Shown here piece by piece: positions 32,968 through 44,054 of a DNA stretch of 64,000 bases. The stretch lies in the NCBI RefSeq assembly GCF_014204945.1, contig NZ_JACHMN010000002.1, forward strand, positions 3,123,001 through 3,187,000, in the 5' to 3' direction. The position numbers were made by a program, and so were the translations under genes. This DNA is from Allocatelliglobosispora scoriae (GTDB taxonomy: Bacteria > Actinomycetota > Actinomycetes > Mycobacteriales > Micromonosporaceae). How positions within the stretch are numbered: position 1 is the first letter of the stretch; each line of letters begins with the position of its first letter. The notes below the pieces were generated by a model. The model did not search any database and had not been told where the DNA came from. It saw only the letters and a list, made by a program, of their open reading frames with translations.

Positions 32968-34356
32968 GTGGATCTCGTAGCGGAATTGCGGGCCGCCCTC
33001 CCCGCCGATCGAGTGATCACCGATCCCGATCAGCTGACGTCGTTCCGCCGGGACGAGGCGGACCTCGTCGACGACGGGATGCCGCTCGCGGTGGTGCGGC
33101 CCCGCTCCACCGCCGAGGTCGGCGTCGCGGTCCGGATCGCCGCCGCACGGGGTGTGGCGATCGTGCCGCAGGGTGCGCGGACGGGACTGGCGGGAGCGGC
33201 CAACGCCGTCGACGGGTGCCTGATCCTCAGCATGACCGGCATGGACGAGATCCTGGAGATCGACGCCGTCAACCGGATCGCCGTCGTCCAACCCGGAGTC
33301 GTCAACGCCGCCCTGTCCCGGGCCTGCCTGGCGCAGGGTCTGCACTACCCGCCGGACCCCGGCAGCTGGGAGTCCTCGACGATCGGCGGCAACGCCGCGA
33401 CCAACGCGGGCGGTATGTGCTGCGTGAAGTACGGCGTGACCACCGGCTATGTGATCGGGCTGGAGGTGGTGCTCGCCGACGGCGAGGTGCTGCGGACCGG
33501 GCGCCGGACGCCGAAGGGCGTCGCCGGATATGACCTCACCAGCCTCTTCGTCGGATCGGAGGGGACGCTCGGCGTCATCACCGAGATCACCCTGGCACTG
33601 CGTCCGGCACCGCCGCAGGCGCTGAGTCTCGTCGCCGTCTTCCCGACCACGGCACAGGCGGGCGCGGCGGTCAACGAGATCATGGCGAGCGGAGCGAGCC
33701 CGTCCTTGCTGGAACTCCTGGACCGGGTGCACCTGCGGGCGATCGAGGCGTACCGGCCGATGGGCTTGGACACCGACGCTGCCGCGATCCTGCTCGCGGC
33801 CTGTGACAGCGCGCAGGCCGGGGCCGAGCTGGACGCGATCGCCGCGCTGGCGGGGCGGGCCGGGGCGACGGAGGTGTTCCGGGCGACCGATCCCGACGAG
33901 GCGGCGGCCCTGCTGACCGCGCGGCGGCTGGCGCATCCGGCGATGGAGATGCTCGCGACCAGCCACTACGCGCGGGGCGGGCTGATCATAGACGACATCG
34001 CGGTGCCGCGGTCGCGCCTGGCGGAGCTGCTCGACGGGATCGACGCGATCGCGGCTCGGCACGACGTGATCGTCGGGGTGGTCGGGCACGCGGGCGACGG
34101 CAACCTGCACCCCAACATCGTCGTGGACCGGGGTGATCCGGCGAGCGTCGCCCGAGGTCAGACTGTCTTTGACGAGATCATGGAGCTGGGGCTGGCGCTC
34201 GGCGGCACCTGCACCGGCGAGCACGGCGTCGGCCTGCTCAAGCGCGACTGGTTGGCCCGCGAGCTGGGCCCGATCGGCATGCGCGTCCACCAGTCGATCA
34301 AGACCGCGCTCGACCCGGCCGGAATCATGAACCCCGGCAAGGTCCTCCCCGCCTAA
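32968..34356 (+). CDS. FAD-linked oxidase (GlcD / D-lactate dehydrogenase type)
   Basis: 462 aa. FAD-binding PCMH domain with VRPRSTAEVGVAVRIA and VPQGARTGLAGAAN, then GGNAATNAGGMCCVKYGVTT. The C-terminal domain has VVGHAGDGNLHPNIV, TGEHGVGLLKRDWL and PAGIMNPGKVLPA. It oxidises a 2-hydroxy acid such as glycolate or D-lactate. Start at GTG 32968 because TAGCGT (32955-32960) is 7 bases upstream. The TAA stop is fused to the next A repeat. Confidence 0.85.
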   Translation: MDLVAELRAALPADRVITDPDQLTSFRRDEADLVDDGMPLAVVRPRSTAEVGVAVRIAAARGVAIVPQGARTGLAGAANAVDGCLILSMTGMDEILEIDAVNRIAVVQPGVVNAALSRACLAQGLHYPPDPGSWESSTIGGNAATNAGGMCCVKYGVTTGYVIGLEVVLADGEVLRTGRRTPKGVAGYDLTSLFVGSEGTLGVITEITLALRPAPPQALSLVAVFPTTAQAGAAVNEIMASGASPSLLELLDRVHLRAIEAYRPMGLDTDAAAILLAACDSAQAGAELDAIAALAGRAGATEVFRATDPDEAAALLTARRLAHPAMEMLATSHYARGGLIIDDIAVPRSRLAELLDGIDAIAARHDVIVGVVGHAGDGNLHPNIVVDRGDPASVARGQTVFDEIMELGLALGGTCTGEHGVGLLKRDWLARELGPIGMRVHQSIKTALDPAGIMNPGKVLPA

Positions 34357-34435
34357 GGCACCAACTCTTCAAGAGTCGGTGCCTTAGGCGGCAAGGCACA
34401 TGACACCAACTCTTGAAGAGTTGCGGCGATCTCTG
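34355..34435. repeat. Palindromic repeat family A, degenerate pair
   Basis: The left unit (34355-34385) is a 31-base palindrome, AAGGCACC, core with one mismatch, GGTGCCTT, and starts within the FAD oxidase stop codon. The right unit (34404-34435) is a normal A unit in inverse orientation ending GCGGCGATCTCTG. Convergent pair with glpD. Confidence 0.85.
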
Positions 34436-34443
34436 TCGGCCCG

Positions 34444-36102
34444 CTAACTGAGGAGGGCCGCGTCGGCGGTGATGTCGTCGGGCATCTGCTGGCTCTGGCG
34501 CTCGGCGGTCATCTTGGCGAGGTAGCCCGCGATCTCCTCCTCGACCCGCGCCGCCGACCAGCCCAGCACCGGCGCGATCAGCTCCGCCGCATGCCGCGCC
34601 GACTCCTCGCCCCGGTGCGGGGTCTCGAAGGAGATCCGGGTACGCCGGCTCAGCACGTCGTCGAGGTGCAACACCGCCTCGTTCATCGCGGCGTAGACGA
34701 CCTCCGCGGCGATGTACTCCGGCGCACCCGCGAGGGGATGACGCAGCGTGGGGTCGGAGTCGGTGAGTCGCAGCACGTCGATCGTGAGGGACCCGAAACG
34801 CTCCAGCAGGTGCTCGACCACGCCGACCGCGACGCCGTGCCGCCGGGCGAGCTCGGTGCGCTGGCGCCACAGCCGGTCGAACCCGTCGGCGCCGAGCAGC
34901 GGCAGCTGGTCGGTGTGGGAGCGGTCGGTGTGGCCGATGCGCCGGATGGCCCGGTCGACGACATCGGCGGCCATCACGCGGTAGGTGGTGAGCTTCCCGC
35001 CCGCGACGAGGAAGAGCCCGAGCATCGGTTCGACGACGGCGTGCTCGCGGGAGAGTGCCGAGGTCGACTCGTCCTCGCCGGAGAGCAGCGGTCGCAGTCC
35101 GGCGTAGACCCCCTCGATGTCCGCGCGCGTGATGGGGCGTTCGAGGACCTTGTTGACCTCGTCGAGGAGGTAGTCGATGTCGTGCGCGGTCGCCGTCGGC
35201 CGGTCCCGGCCCAGGGTCCAGTCGGTGTCGGTGGTTCCGATGATCCAGTGACCGCCCCACGGGATGACGAAGAGCACGCTCTTCGCCGTCCGCAGGATGA
35301 GGCCGACCTCGCCGGTGATCGCCGAGCGGGGAACGACGATGTGGATGCCCTTGGAGGCGCGAACGCGCAGGCCGGGGCGGGCGTCGGGGAGCAGCGCGGT
35401 GATGTCGTCGCTCCAGACGCCGGTCGCCGCGATGATCGTGCTGGCGCGCACCACGAACTCGGTGCCGTCGACCGCGACCCGGACGCCGGTGACCTCGCGG
35501 GCGTCGCGGACCAGCCCGACCGCTCGCGCGCCGGTGACGACGGCGGCGCCGAGGCTGGCCGCGGTGCGGGCGAGCGAGACCACGAGCCGGGCATCGTCGA
35601 CCTGGCCGTCGTAGTAGCGGATCGCACCGGCCGCCGCCTCCGACCGCAGCGACGGGAAGATCTGCCGCGCCGACCGCTGGCTGAGGTGCCGGTGCACCGG
35701 CATGCCGCGCCCGTGCCCGGTCGCCGAGGCGAACGCGTCGTAGAGCGCGACGCCCGCGCCGTAGTAGACCCGGTTCCAGCTGCGCTTGGCCCAGGTGTCG
35801 CCCGGCAGCGGCACGAGGAAGGGCACCGGTCGCACCAGGTGCGGTGCGAGCCGCGTGGCGAGCAGCCCGCGCTCGCGCAGCGCCTCGTGGACCAGGTGGA
35901 ACTCGAGCTGCTCCAGATAACGAAGTCCACCGTGGACGAGCTTGCTGGAGCGCGACGACGTGCCCGAGGCGAGGTCGGTGGCCTCGATCAGCGCCACCCT
36001 CAGCCCTCGGGAGGCCGCGTCGAGCGCAGCACCCGCTCCGGTCACCCCGCCGCCGATGATGAGGGTGTCGAACTCCTCATCCCGCAGTCGGGCCAGATCC
36101 AT
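34444..36102 (-). CDS. glpD: Glycerol-3-phosphate dehydrogenase (FAD)
   Basis: 552 aa. FAD-binding start LIIGGGVTGAGAALDAASRG, then DLASGTSSRSSKLVHGG, LRYLEQ and the C-terminal domain with CX-free helical stretch TELARRHGVAVG. It oxidises glycerol-3-phosphate to dihydroxyacetone phosphate and passes electrons to quinone at the membrane. ATG at 36102; the upstream extension is rejected as it would overlap the divergent protease promoter. Confidence 0.9.
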   Translation of the reverse strand: MDLARLRDEEFDTLIIGGGVTGAGAALDAASRGLRVALIEATDLASGTSSRSSKLVHGGLRYLEQLEFHLVHEALRERGLLATRLAPHLVRPVPFLVPLPGDTWAKRSWNRVYYGAGVALYDAFASATGHGRGMPVHRHLSQRSARQIFPSLRSEAAAGAIRYYDGQVDDARLVVSLARTAASLGAAVVTGARAVGLVRDAREVTGVRVAVDGTEFVVRASTIIAATGVWSDDITALLPDARPGLRVRASKGIHIVVPRSAITGEVGLILRTAKSVLFVIPWGGHWIIGTTDTDWTLGRDRPTATAHDIDYLLDEVNKVLERPITRADIEGVYAGLRPLLSGEDESTSALSREHAVVEPMLGLFLVAGGKLTTYRVMAADVVDRAIRRIGHTDRSHTDQLPLLGADGFDRLWRQRTELARRHGVAVGVVEHLLERFGSLTIDVLRLTDSDPTLRHPLAGAPEYIAAEVVYAAMNEAVLHLDDVLSRRTRISFETPHRGEESARHAAELIAPVLGWSAARVEEEIAGYLAKMTAERQSQQMPDDITADAALLS

Positions 36103-36184
36103 GTCACGTCGCTCAGGCGTCAACGCGCCTGCGACGTTTCTCGACTCCCCTCGGTCCCGCACCCTGCCACGGTACCGTGCGGGC

Positions 36185-38605
36185 ATGACCCAACCGCCGG
36201 TCTCGCCCTACTGGGCGCCAGCACCGCCCCCGCAGCCCTCCTCCGGCGGCCTCGGCGCGACGATCGGAGCGATCGCCGTCGGCCTCTGGGTGACCGCGCT
36301 CGCCGTCTTCAGCCAGGCCCTGGGCTGGGGGATCAGCCAGCTCCTCGCGGCCCTCGGCTACACCTGGCCCGCGTGGGCCTGGGCAGGCATCGCGATCTTC
36401 GTGGGTGTGGCGGCCGGTCTGCCCGCGTTGCTGCTCGCGGTGGTCCCGCGCTCTCCGGCGGTACGCCAGACCGGGCGCGCCTGGACCATGGCGGCCGGCG
36501 TGGCGCTCCTCGGCGGGCTGCTCCGCGTGATCCCGCTCCCGTTGAACGAGGCCTACCTCGGCGCGCTCACGGTCGGACTGCTGGTCATGGCCCTGTTCTT
36601 CCGCCGTCGGAAGCAGCCGGCCGAGGCGCCCCGGCACCCGGGCGCGCTCGCGCTCGCCGCCGTCGCCGGGCTGATCACCCTCGTCCCGTGGCTGTGGCTG
36701 GGCGCGCTCGGCGGCGCGCTGGAGATCATTCTCGGCGTCACGGCGGCCGCCGCCGTGGGACTTGTCACAGCGGCGATCCTCGACTCCCGCTTCTGGACGC
36801 CCTTCGCGACGGCGGGACGCGGTCGGCTGATCGGGCTGGGCGGGCTCGTCGCGGGCGTGGCGCTCGTGCTGATCGCCGCCGGGGCGGGCGCGTCGGGCGG
36901 GCAGCTCGCCGCCCTGCTCGTGCTGCCGCCGCTGGGCTTCGTCGCCGCCGCGCTCAGCACCGGCACGGCCCGGGCGACCGCCGTGCTCATCGGCATCGCC
37001 GCCCTCGGCCCGCTCGCCTTCGCCGATCCGGATGAACTCACCCTCTTCCTGACCGGCCGCGACGCGCCCTACTGGGCGGGCGTGGCGGCGATCGCCTCGC
37101 TCGTGCTCGGCTTGGTGCTCGCCGTCGCCTATGCCTTCGCGGTGACCCGGATGGGCGTCGCCTATCAGCTGCAGGAGCCCGATCCGCTGCGGACCGAGCT
37201 GCAGCATCGGGAGGTGCTCGGCTTCCGGCCGCGGTCCCGGACCGTGCCGCTGGCGCTCGCGGGGATCACCCTGGTCGCCTCCGGCGCCGTCTACGCGGTC
37301 GCGGGGCAGCCGGGCAGCTTCGGCGAGCAGCTCTTCGTGGTGATGAAGTCGCAGGCCTCGCTCGCCGACGTCCCGACGACGACCGGTCCGGCCGGGCGGG
37401 AGGCCCGGATCTCAGCGGTCTATCGGAAGCTCGCCGACCACGCCACCGCCACCCAGGCCGATCTGCGTAGCGAGCTCGATCGGCTGCACGTCGCCTACCG
37501 GCCCTACTACCTCGTCAACGGCATCCGGGTCGCCGGTGGACCGGAGCTGCGCGCCTGGCTGTCGCGCCGCGACGACGTGGAGAAGGTCCTCCTCGATCCG
37601 GTGCTGCGCCCGATGCCCGAGCCGGTACCCGTGGAGAAGGGCGACGAGCAGGCACCGAGCGAGCCGCAGTGGAACCTCACCATGATCGGCGCACCGGTGG
37701 CCTGGTCCCGCGGGGTCACCGGCGAGGGCATCGTCGTCGGCACCTCCGACTCGGGGGTGGACGGCAGCCACCCGGCGCTCGCCGAGGGCTTCCGCGGCGG
37801 CGACGACTCGTGGCTGGACCCGTGGTCCGACACACTCGTTCCGACCGACCACGGTGGACACGGAACGCACACGCTCGCCTCGGCGGTGGGCCGGACGAAG
37901 ACCGGCGTCGCGCCCCGAGCGCAGTGGATCGGCTGCGTCAATCTCGAACGCAACCTGGGCAGCACCTCGCACTACCTCGACTGCCTGCAGTTCATGCTCG
38001 CGCCCTACCCGCACGGAGCGGACCCCTTCAGCGCCGGTCGGCCGGGGCGTGCGCCACACGTACTCACCAATTCCTGGGGTTGCCCGCCCACCGAGGGCTG
38101 CGACGCGACGACGCTGCGCGCGGCGATCGACGCCTTCGCCGCGGCGGGCATCGCGTTCGTCGCGGCCGCGGGCAACACGGGGTACCAGTGCGGCTCGGTG
38201 ACCGACCCGCCGTCGACCTATCGCTCGGCGATCACCGTCGCCGCGGTGAACGAGGCCGGGACCGTCACCGATTTCTCCAGCAAGGGCGTCATCGGGGGCG
38301 ACAAGCCCGACGTGGCGGCACCGGGTGACCTGGTGCTCTCCGCGATGCCCGGCGGCACCTACGCCGCGCTGAGCGGCACCTCGATGGCGACGCCGCACGT
38401 GGCCGGAGTCATCGCGCTGCTCTGGTCGGCGCACCCCGAGCTCATCGGCGACCTCGCCGCCACCACGGAGCTGCTGCGGCGGTCGGCTCAGCCCGCCCAG
38501 CTGGACCGGACGGCCGGACTGGGCAGCGAGTGCGTGGCGAAGGCGCCGCAGGTCGGTGCGGGCATCGTCAACATTGGCGAGGCACTGCGGCTGGCAGGTG
38601 GGTAG
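36185..38605 (+). CDS. Membrane-anchored S8 (subtilisin) protease with a polytopic N-terminus
   Basis: 806 aa. About ten hydrophobic helices fill residues 25-380, ending GITLVASGAVYAVAGQPG. A linker of about 120 residues precedes an S8 domain with all three catalytic motifs: VVGTSDSGVDGSHPAL (Asp, near 518), TDHGGHGTHTLAS (His, near 555) and ALSGTSMATPHVAG (Ser, near 730). The catalytic domain would face outside. TACCGT is 6 bases before the ATG. The TAG stop is part of the next gene's TAGGCT. Confidence 0.85.
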   Translation: MTQPPVSPYWAPAPPPQPSSGGLGATIGAIAVGLWVTALAVFSQALGWGISQLLAALGYTWPAWAWAGIAIFVGVAAGLPALLLAVVPRSPAVRQTGRAWTMAAGVALLGGLLRVIPLPLNEAYLGALTVGLLVMALFFRRRKQPAEAPRHPGALALAAVAGLITLVPWLWLGALGGALEIILGVTAAAAVGLVTAAILDSRFWTPFATAGRGRLIGLGGLVAGVALVLIAAGAGASGGQLAALLVLPPLGFVAAALSTGTARATAVLIGIAALGPLAFADPDELTLFLTGRDAPYWAGVAAIASLVLGLVLAVAYAFAVTRMGVAYQLQEPDPLRTELQHREVLGFRPRSRTVPLALAGITLVASGAVYAVAGQPGSFGEQLFVVMKSQASLADVPTTTGPAGREARISAVYRKLADHATATQADLRSELDRLHVAYRPYYLVNGIRVAGGPELRAWLSRRDDVEKVLLDPVLRPMPEPVPVEKGDEQAPSEPQWNLTMIGAPVAWSRGVTGEGIVVGTSDSGVDGSHPALAEGFRGGDDSWLDPWSDTLVPTDHGGHGTHTLASAVGRTKTGVAPRAQWIGCVNLERNLGSTSHYLDCLQFMLAPYPHGADPFSAGRPGRAPHVLTNSWGCPPTEGCDATTLRAAIDAFAAAGIAFVAAAGNTGYQCGSVTDPPSTYRSAITVAAVNEAGTVTDFSSKGVIGGDKPDVAAPGDLVLSAMPGGTYAALSGTSMATPHVAGVIALLWSAHPELIGDLAATTELLRRSAQPAQLDRTAGLGSECVAKAPQVGAGIVNIGEALRLAGG

Positions 38606-38616
38606 GCTGATCGATC

Positions 38617-39579
38617 ATGGAGGCCTTCACCGAGGAACACCGGGACGGCGTCGTCGAGCTGCTCCGCCGTACCCTCCTCACCGAGGACGTGACCGAGGCC
38701 GACGAGATCGTCGGGCGCCTGCGCAGGCCGATCGGAGCAGGTCACGGGCTTGACGGACCCGGGCCGGTCGAGCCGGGGGTGGTCGGTCCGGCCGTCACCG
38801 GCACCGGCGGGGCCAAGCCCGGACTGGTCGAGGTCGAGCACGGCCGGGTCATCGGCGTGGTCCTCGCCTCGATCGGGCACGCCGACCCGAGCGCGGGCCA
38901 CCTGGACCTGATCGCGGTCGACCCCGAGCACCAGCGCAAGGGCATCGGCTCCGCGCTGATCGCCACCGCCGAGGACGAGCTCGCCGCGCTGGGCTGCACG
39001 GTCGTACGGATCGCGGGCAACGCCCCGGACTATGTCTGGCCGGGCGTCGACGTGCGCTACACCCCGGCGGTCTGCGCCGTCGTCGCCTCGGGCTACCACC
39101 ACGACCAGACGGCCTGGAACATGACGGTCGACCTCACCGATCCGACCTCGCGGGCGCTGCGCTCGACGGCGGAGGCGGAGTCCCGGTTGATCCAGGTCGG
39201 GATCGACATCCGTACGGCCACGAGCGAAGACCTGACCGCCCTGCTGCCCGTGATCGACGAGGAGTGGGGTGGCGCCTGGGTACGCGAGGTCGCCGCCGCC
39301 CGCGGCTGCCACGTGGCGCTCAAGGAGGGTCAGCCGGTCGCGTTCGCGGCGTGGGGTGGTGCCCGGTCGAGCTGGTTCGGTCCGATGGGCACCCTGCCGG
39401 CCGCGGAGGGTCTCGGGATCGGCTCGGTGCTGCTGCGCCGGTGCCTGCACGAGCAGGCGTCAACGGGGATCACGAGGGCGCAGATCGGCTGGGTGGGGCC
39501 GGTGCCGTTCTACTCCGGCGCCGCCGACGCCTTCATCGAGAGGGTCTTCTTCCTCTACCGCAAGCCCTTACACACCTAG
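38617..39579 (+). CDS. Double-domain GNAT acetyltransferase
   Basis: 320 aa with two GNAT domains. The first has DPEHQRKGIGSALIATAEDE near residue 105; the second has AEGLGIGSVLLRRCLHEQ near residue 265, followed by AQIGWVGPVPFYSGAADAF. The substrate is unknown. TAGGCT (38603-38608) lies 8 bases before the ATG and includes the stop codon of the protease gene. Ends before B and A repeats. Confidence 0.82.
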   Translation: MEAFTEEHRDGVVELLRRTLLTEDVTEADEIVGRLRRPIGAGHGLDGPGPVEPGVVGPAVTGTGGAKPGLVEVEHGRVIGVVLASIGHADPSAGHLDLIAVDPEHQRKGIGSALIATAEDELAALGCTVVRIAGNAPDYVWPGVDVRYTPAVCAVVASGYHHDQTAWNMTVDLTDPTSRALRSTAEAESRLIQVGIDIRTATSEDLTALLPVIDEEWGGAWVREVAAARGCHVALKEGQPVAFAAWGGARSSWFGPMGTLPAAEGLGIGSVLLRRCLHEQASTGITRAQIGWVGPVPFYSGAADAFIERVFFLYRKPLHT

Positions 39580-39620
39580 CCTCCCGCCGCCGGACCGCCG
39601 CGCGGCACGGGCCGCCGCTC

Positions 39621-39686
39621 GTCACGTTTTGCAGCAAAGCGTGGCTATTTCGCGCCAAGTGGCCACGCTTTGCTGCAAAGCGTGAC
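39621..39686. repeat. Palindromic repeat family B, copy 4
   Basis: Arms GTCACGTTTTGCAGCAAAGC (39621 on) and its inverse ending 39686, with one mismatch in the AAAA/AAAG run. It lies just after the GNAT gene. Confidence 0.9.
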
Positions 39687-39713
39687 GCGGCACGCGGACG
39701 GAGCGACACGCAG

Positions 39714-39817
39714 CAAGATCGGCGCAACTCTTGAAGAGTTGGTCCTAAAATGCGTCGCCGCTCGGGCAACCCGCTCCACATCCGTGTCCGGATAAGACCA
39801 ACTCTTCAAGAGTTGCG
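39714..39817. repeat. Palindromic repeat family A, separated pair
   Basis: Left unit 39714-39744 (AAGATCGGCG, core, GTC) and right unit 39796-39817 (GACC, core, CG) in inverse orientation, 51 bases apart. This is the only A copy between co-directional genes (GNAT then sugar porter). Confidence 0.88.
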
Positions 39818-39853
39818 GGTATGCGAGCCTCGCATTTCGGGCAAGATGCGCAT

Positions 39854-41251
39854 ATGGACGCAGTGGCTACGCGCCCCGCCAACACCAACGGCGCGGCAAT
39901 CATGATCGCCGCCACGGCAGCCATGGGCGGCTTCCTCTTCGGTTTCGACACCGCCGTCATCAACGGGACCGTCGACGCGATCCAGGGCGCCTTCAACATG
40001 AACGCCTTCGTGCTCGGCTTCGTCGTCGCCTCGGCCCTGCTGGGGTGCGCGGTCGGTGCCTGGTTCGCCGGACCCCTCGCCGACAAGCACGGCCGGATCC
40101 GGGTGATGGTAATCGCCGCCATCGTCTTCGCGGTCGGCTCGGTCGGCTCGGCTGTCGCGATCGGCCCCATCGACCTGACGATCTGGCGGGTCGTCGGCGG
40201 TCTCGCGGTCGGCGCGGCGAGCGTCATCGCACCGGCGTACATCGCGGAGATCTCCCCCGCCGCGATCCGGGGACGCCTCGGCTCGCTGCAGCAGCTCGCC
40301 ATCGTCGTGGGCATCTTCATCGCCCTGCTCACCGACTACGCGCTCGCCGAGGCCGCGGGCGGGGCGAGCGAGCCGCTCTGGTTCGGCGTGGACGCCTGGC
40401 GCTGGATGCTCGCCTCCGAGGTGATCCCGGCGGCCGCCTATCTGATCATGGCGTTGCGGATTCCGGAGTCGCCGCGCTACCTCGTCCGCAAGGGGCGCAT
40501 CGAGGAGGCACGGCAGGTGCTGACGCGGGTCATCGGCGACGACGCGGACGCCCGCCTCGCCGAGATCCAGCGGTCGATGATCGGCGCCAACGACAAGGTG
40601 CAGCTCTCCGACCTCAAGGGTCCGCGCTTCGGGCTGCTGCCGATCGTCTGGGTCGGCATCCTGCTCTCGGTCTTCCAGCAGTTCGTCGGTATCAACATCA
40701 TCTTCTACTACTCGTCGACGCTGTGGCAGGCCGTCGGCTTCACCGAGAGCGACTCGCTGCTCATCACGGTGATCACGAGTGTGACGAACATCGTCACCAC
40801 GCTGATCGCGATCGCCCTCGTCGACAAGGTCGGCCGCAAGCCGCTGCTGCTGTTCGGCGCCGCCGGAATGGTGCTCACGCTCGGCGCGATGGCCTGGTGC
40901 TTCGCCAACGCCACCGTCGTCGGCGACACCGTGACGATGAGCCCGGTCACCGGCAAGGTGGCGCTCGTCGCCGCCAACCTCTACGTGGTCGCCTTCGGCA
41001 TGAGCTGGGGACCGGTCGTCTGGGTGCTGCTCGGCGAGATGTTCAACAACACGATCCGGGTGACCGCACTCGCCGTCGCGGCAGCCGCCCAGTGGATCGC
41101 CAACTGGCTGATCACGGTGACCTTCCCGCCGCTGTCGGACATCGGGCTCGGCCTCGCCTACCTGATCTACACGATCTTCGCGGCGCTGGCGTTCCTCTTC
41201 GTGCTCAAGGCCGTCCGGGAGACGAAGGGGCGAGAGCTGGAAGAGATGTGA
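39854..41251 (+). CDS. MFS sugar porter
   Basis: 465 aa, 12 helices. Sugar porter marks: GGFLFGFDTAVINGT, GPLADKHGRIRVM, PESPRYLVRKGR and DKVGRKPLLLFG. It imports a monosaccharide or polyol with protons. ATG at 39854; CAAGAT lies 6 bases upstream, a weak leaderless element. The 3' end overlaps the convergent cutC gene by 47 bases. Confidence 0.87.
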   Translation: MDAVATRPANTNGAAIMIAATAAMGGFLFGFDTAVINGTVDAIQGAFNMNAFVLGFVVASALLGCAVGAWFAGPLADKHGRIRVMVIAAIVFAVGSVGSAVAIGPIDLTIWRVVGGLAVGAASVIAPAYIAEISPAAIRGRLGSLQQLAIVVGIFIALLTDYALAEAAGGASEPLWFGVDAWRWMLASEVIPAAAYLIMALRIPESPRYLVRKGRIEEARQVLTRVIGDDADARLAEIQRSMIGANDKVQLSDLKGPRFGLLPIVWVGILLSVFQQFVGINIIFYYSSTLWQAVGFTESDSLLITVITSVTNIVTTLIAIALVDKVGRKPLLLFGAAGMVLTLGAMAWCFANATVVGDTVTMSPVTGKVALVAANLYVVAFGMSWGPVVWVLLGEMFNNTIRVTALAVAAAAQWIANWLITVTFPPLSDIGLGLAYLIYTIFAALAFLFVLKAVRETKGRELEEM

Positions 41252-41912
41252 TGTATTTCCACGCCCGGACCTCGGCGGCGGAGACGGGCTGCAGCCAGGA
41301 GCGCTCCCTGCGCACCGAGCGCCCGATGTGGAAGGACGTCACCCCGATCGCACGCAGCACCGGCACCTGAGCGGGAACGAGCCCGCCCCCGGCGAGGACG
41401 AGATCGCCGTCACCCGCGTCGATCCGCTGAGCGAGCCGGGTCAGCCCGGCGGCGACGCCGTTGGGCGAGCCCGCGGTGAGTACGGCGTCCAGCCCCGGCA
41501 GACCGCGCACCACCTCGAAGGCCCGGCTGTAGTCGCGGGAGTGGTCGATGGCCCGGTGGAAGGTCCACGGCCGCCCGTCGAGCACGTCGGCGATCGCGAC
41601 ACACGCGTCGGCCGCCACGTCACCGGCTTCGTCGAGGAACCCGAGCACGAGACCGTGCACGCCCGCTTCGATGAGGTCGGCTGCTGCGCGTACCAGCCGA
41701 GGGAGATCGACCACCGCGAAGCCGGCCTGGACGCGGACCATGGCCCGGACGGGCAGGTCCGTGCTCGCCACCACCTGGGCGGCGAGGCGGGGATCGGGGC
41801 TGAGCCCGTCGGCGGCCATGTCGGCGACGAGTTCCAGCCGGTCAGCGCCACCCGCCTGAGCGGCCTCCGCATCCGCCGGGCTCAGGGCGATGACTTCCAG
41901 CAGAGGGCTCAC
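41205..41912 (-). CDS. cutC: CutC family protein
   Basis: 235 aa TIM-barrel protein. LEVIALSPADAEAAQAGGAD, RLELVADMAADGLSPD and MVRVQAGFAV match CutC, named for copper homeostasis, though the biochemical role is unsettled. The family ends about here; the last stretch VRAWKYITSLPALAPSS is read across the 3' end of the porter gene. GTG at 41912, with TAGGTT 8 bases upstream. Confidence 0.82.
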   Translation of the reverse strand: MSPLLEVIALSPADAEAAQAGGADRLELVADMAADGLSPDPRLAAQVVASTDLPVRAMVRVQAGFAVVDLPRLVRAAADLIEAGVHGLVLGFLDEAGDVAADACVAIADVLDGRPWTFHRAIDHSRDYSRAFEVVRGLPGLDAVLTAGSPNGVAAGLTRLAQRIDAGDGDLVLAGGGLVPAQVPVLRAIGVTSFHIGRSVRRERSWLQPVSAAEVRAWKYITSLPALAPSSPGRP

Positions 41913-41935
41913 GGTAAATAAACCTAACAAATGAG

Positions 41936-41964
41936 ATGGGCGGGCCGCATAGCGACCCGCCCAT
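41936..41964 (-). terminator. Terminator of groEL
   Basis: Stem ATGGGCGGG / CCCGCCCAT with an 11-base loop, 17 bases past the groEL stop. On the complement it is followed by CTCATTTG, which is moderately T-rich. Confidence 0.75.
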
Positions 41965-41980
41965 TCACGTATTCGGACTC

Positions 41981-43873
<1,893 letters not shown>

Positions 43874-43900
43874 TTAGCACTCTCACCCACCGAGTGCAAG
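43874..43900. promoter_or_regulatory. CIRCE operator 2 (HrcA)
   Basis: TTAGCACTC-N9-GAGTGCAAG, with two mismatched positions in the second arm. Centre-to-centre distance to operator 1 is 35 bases. On the complement, TTGCAC, 17 bases, TAAACA spans this site and could be the promoter. Confidence 0.8.
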
Positions 43901-43984
43901 CTAACGCCAAGATCACAACACCCGCCAGAGTGGGTTGCAATCGACAAACATGCGCATGCGTCGAGGCCCCGCCCCCTGTCACAC

Positions 43985-44036
43985 TTTGCAGCAGAACGTG
44001 GCCATCAGTGCGCTGATGGCCACGTTCTGCTGCAAA
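43985..44036. repeat. Palindromic repeat family B, copy 5
   Basis: Perfect 24-base arms (43985-44008 and 44013-44036) with a 4-base loop. The core reads TTTGCAGCAGAACGTGGCC. It lies 19 bases after the stop of the membrane protein gene and upstream of the groEL CIRCE region. Confidence 0.88.
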
Positions 44037-44054
44037 CCTCAGGGGGGTACGCCG

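Noticed and set aside
34591..37035. 814-codon plus-strand frame across glpD and the protease gene
   Set aside because: It runs antisense to glpD and out of frame within the protease; no motif.
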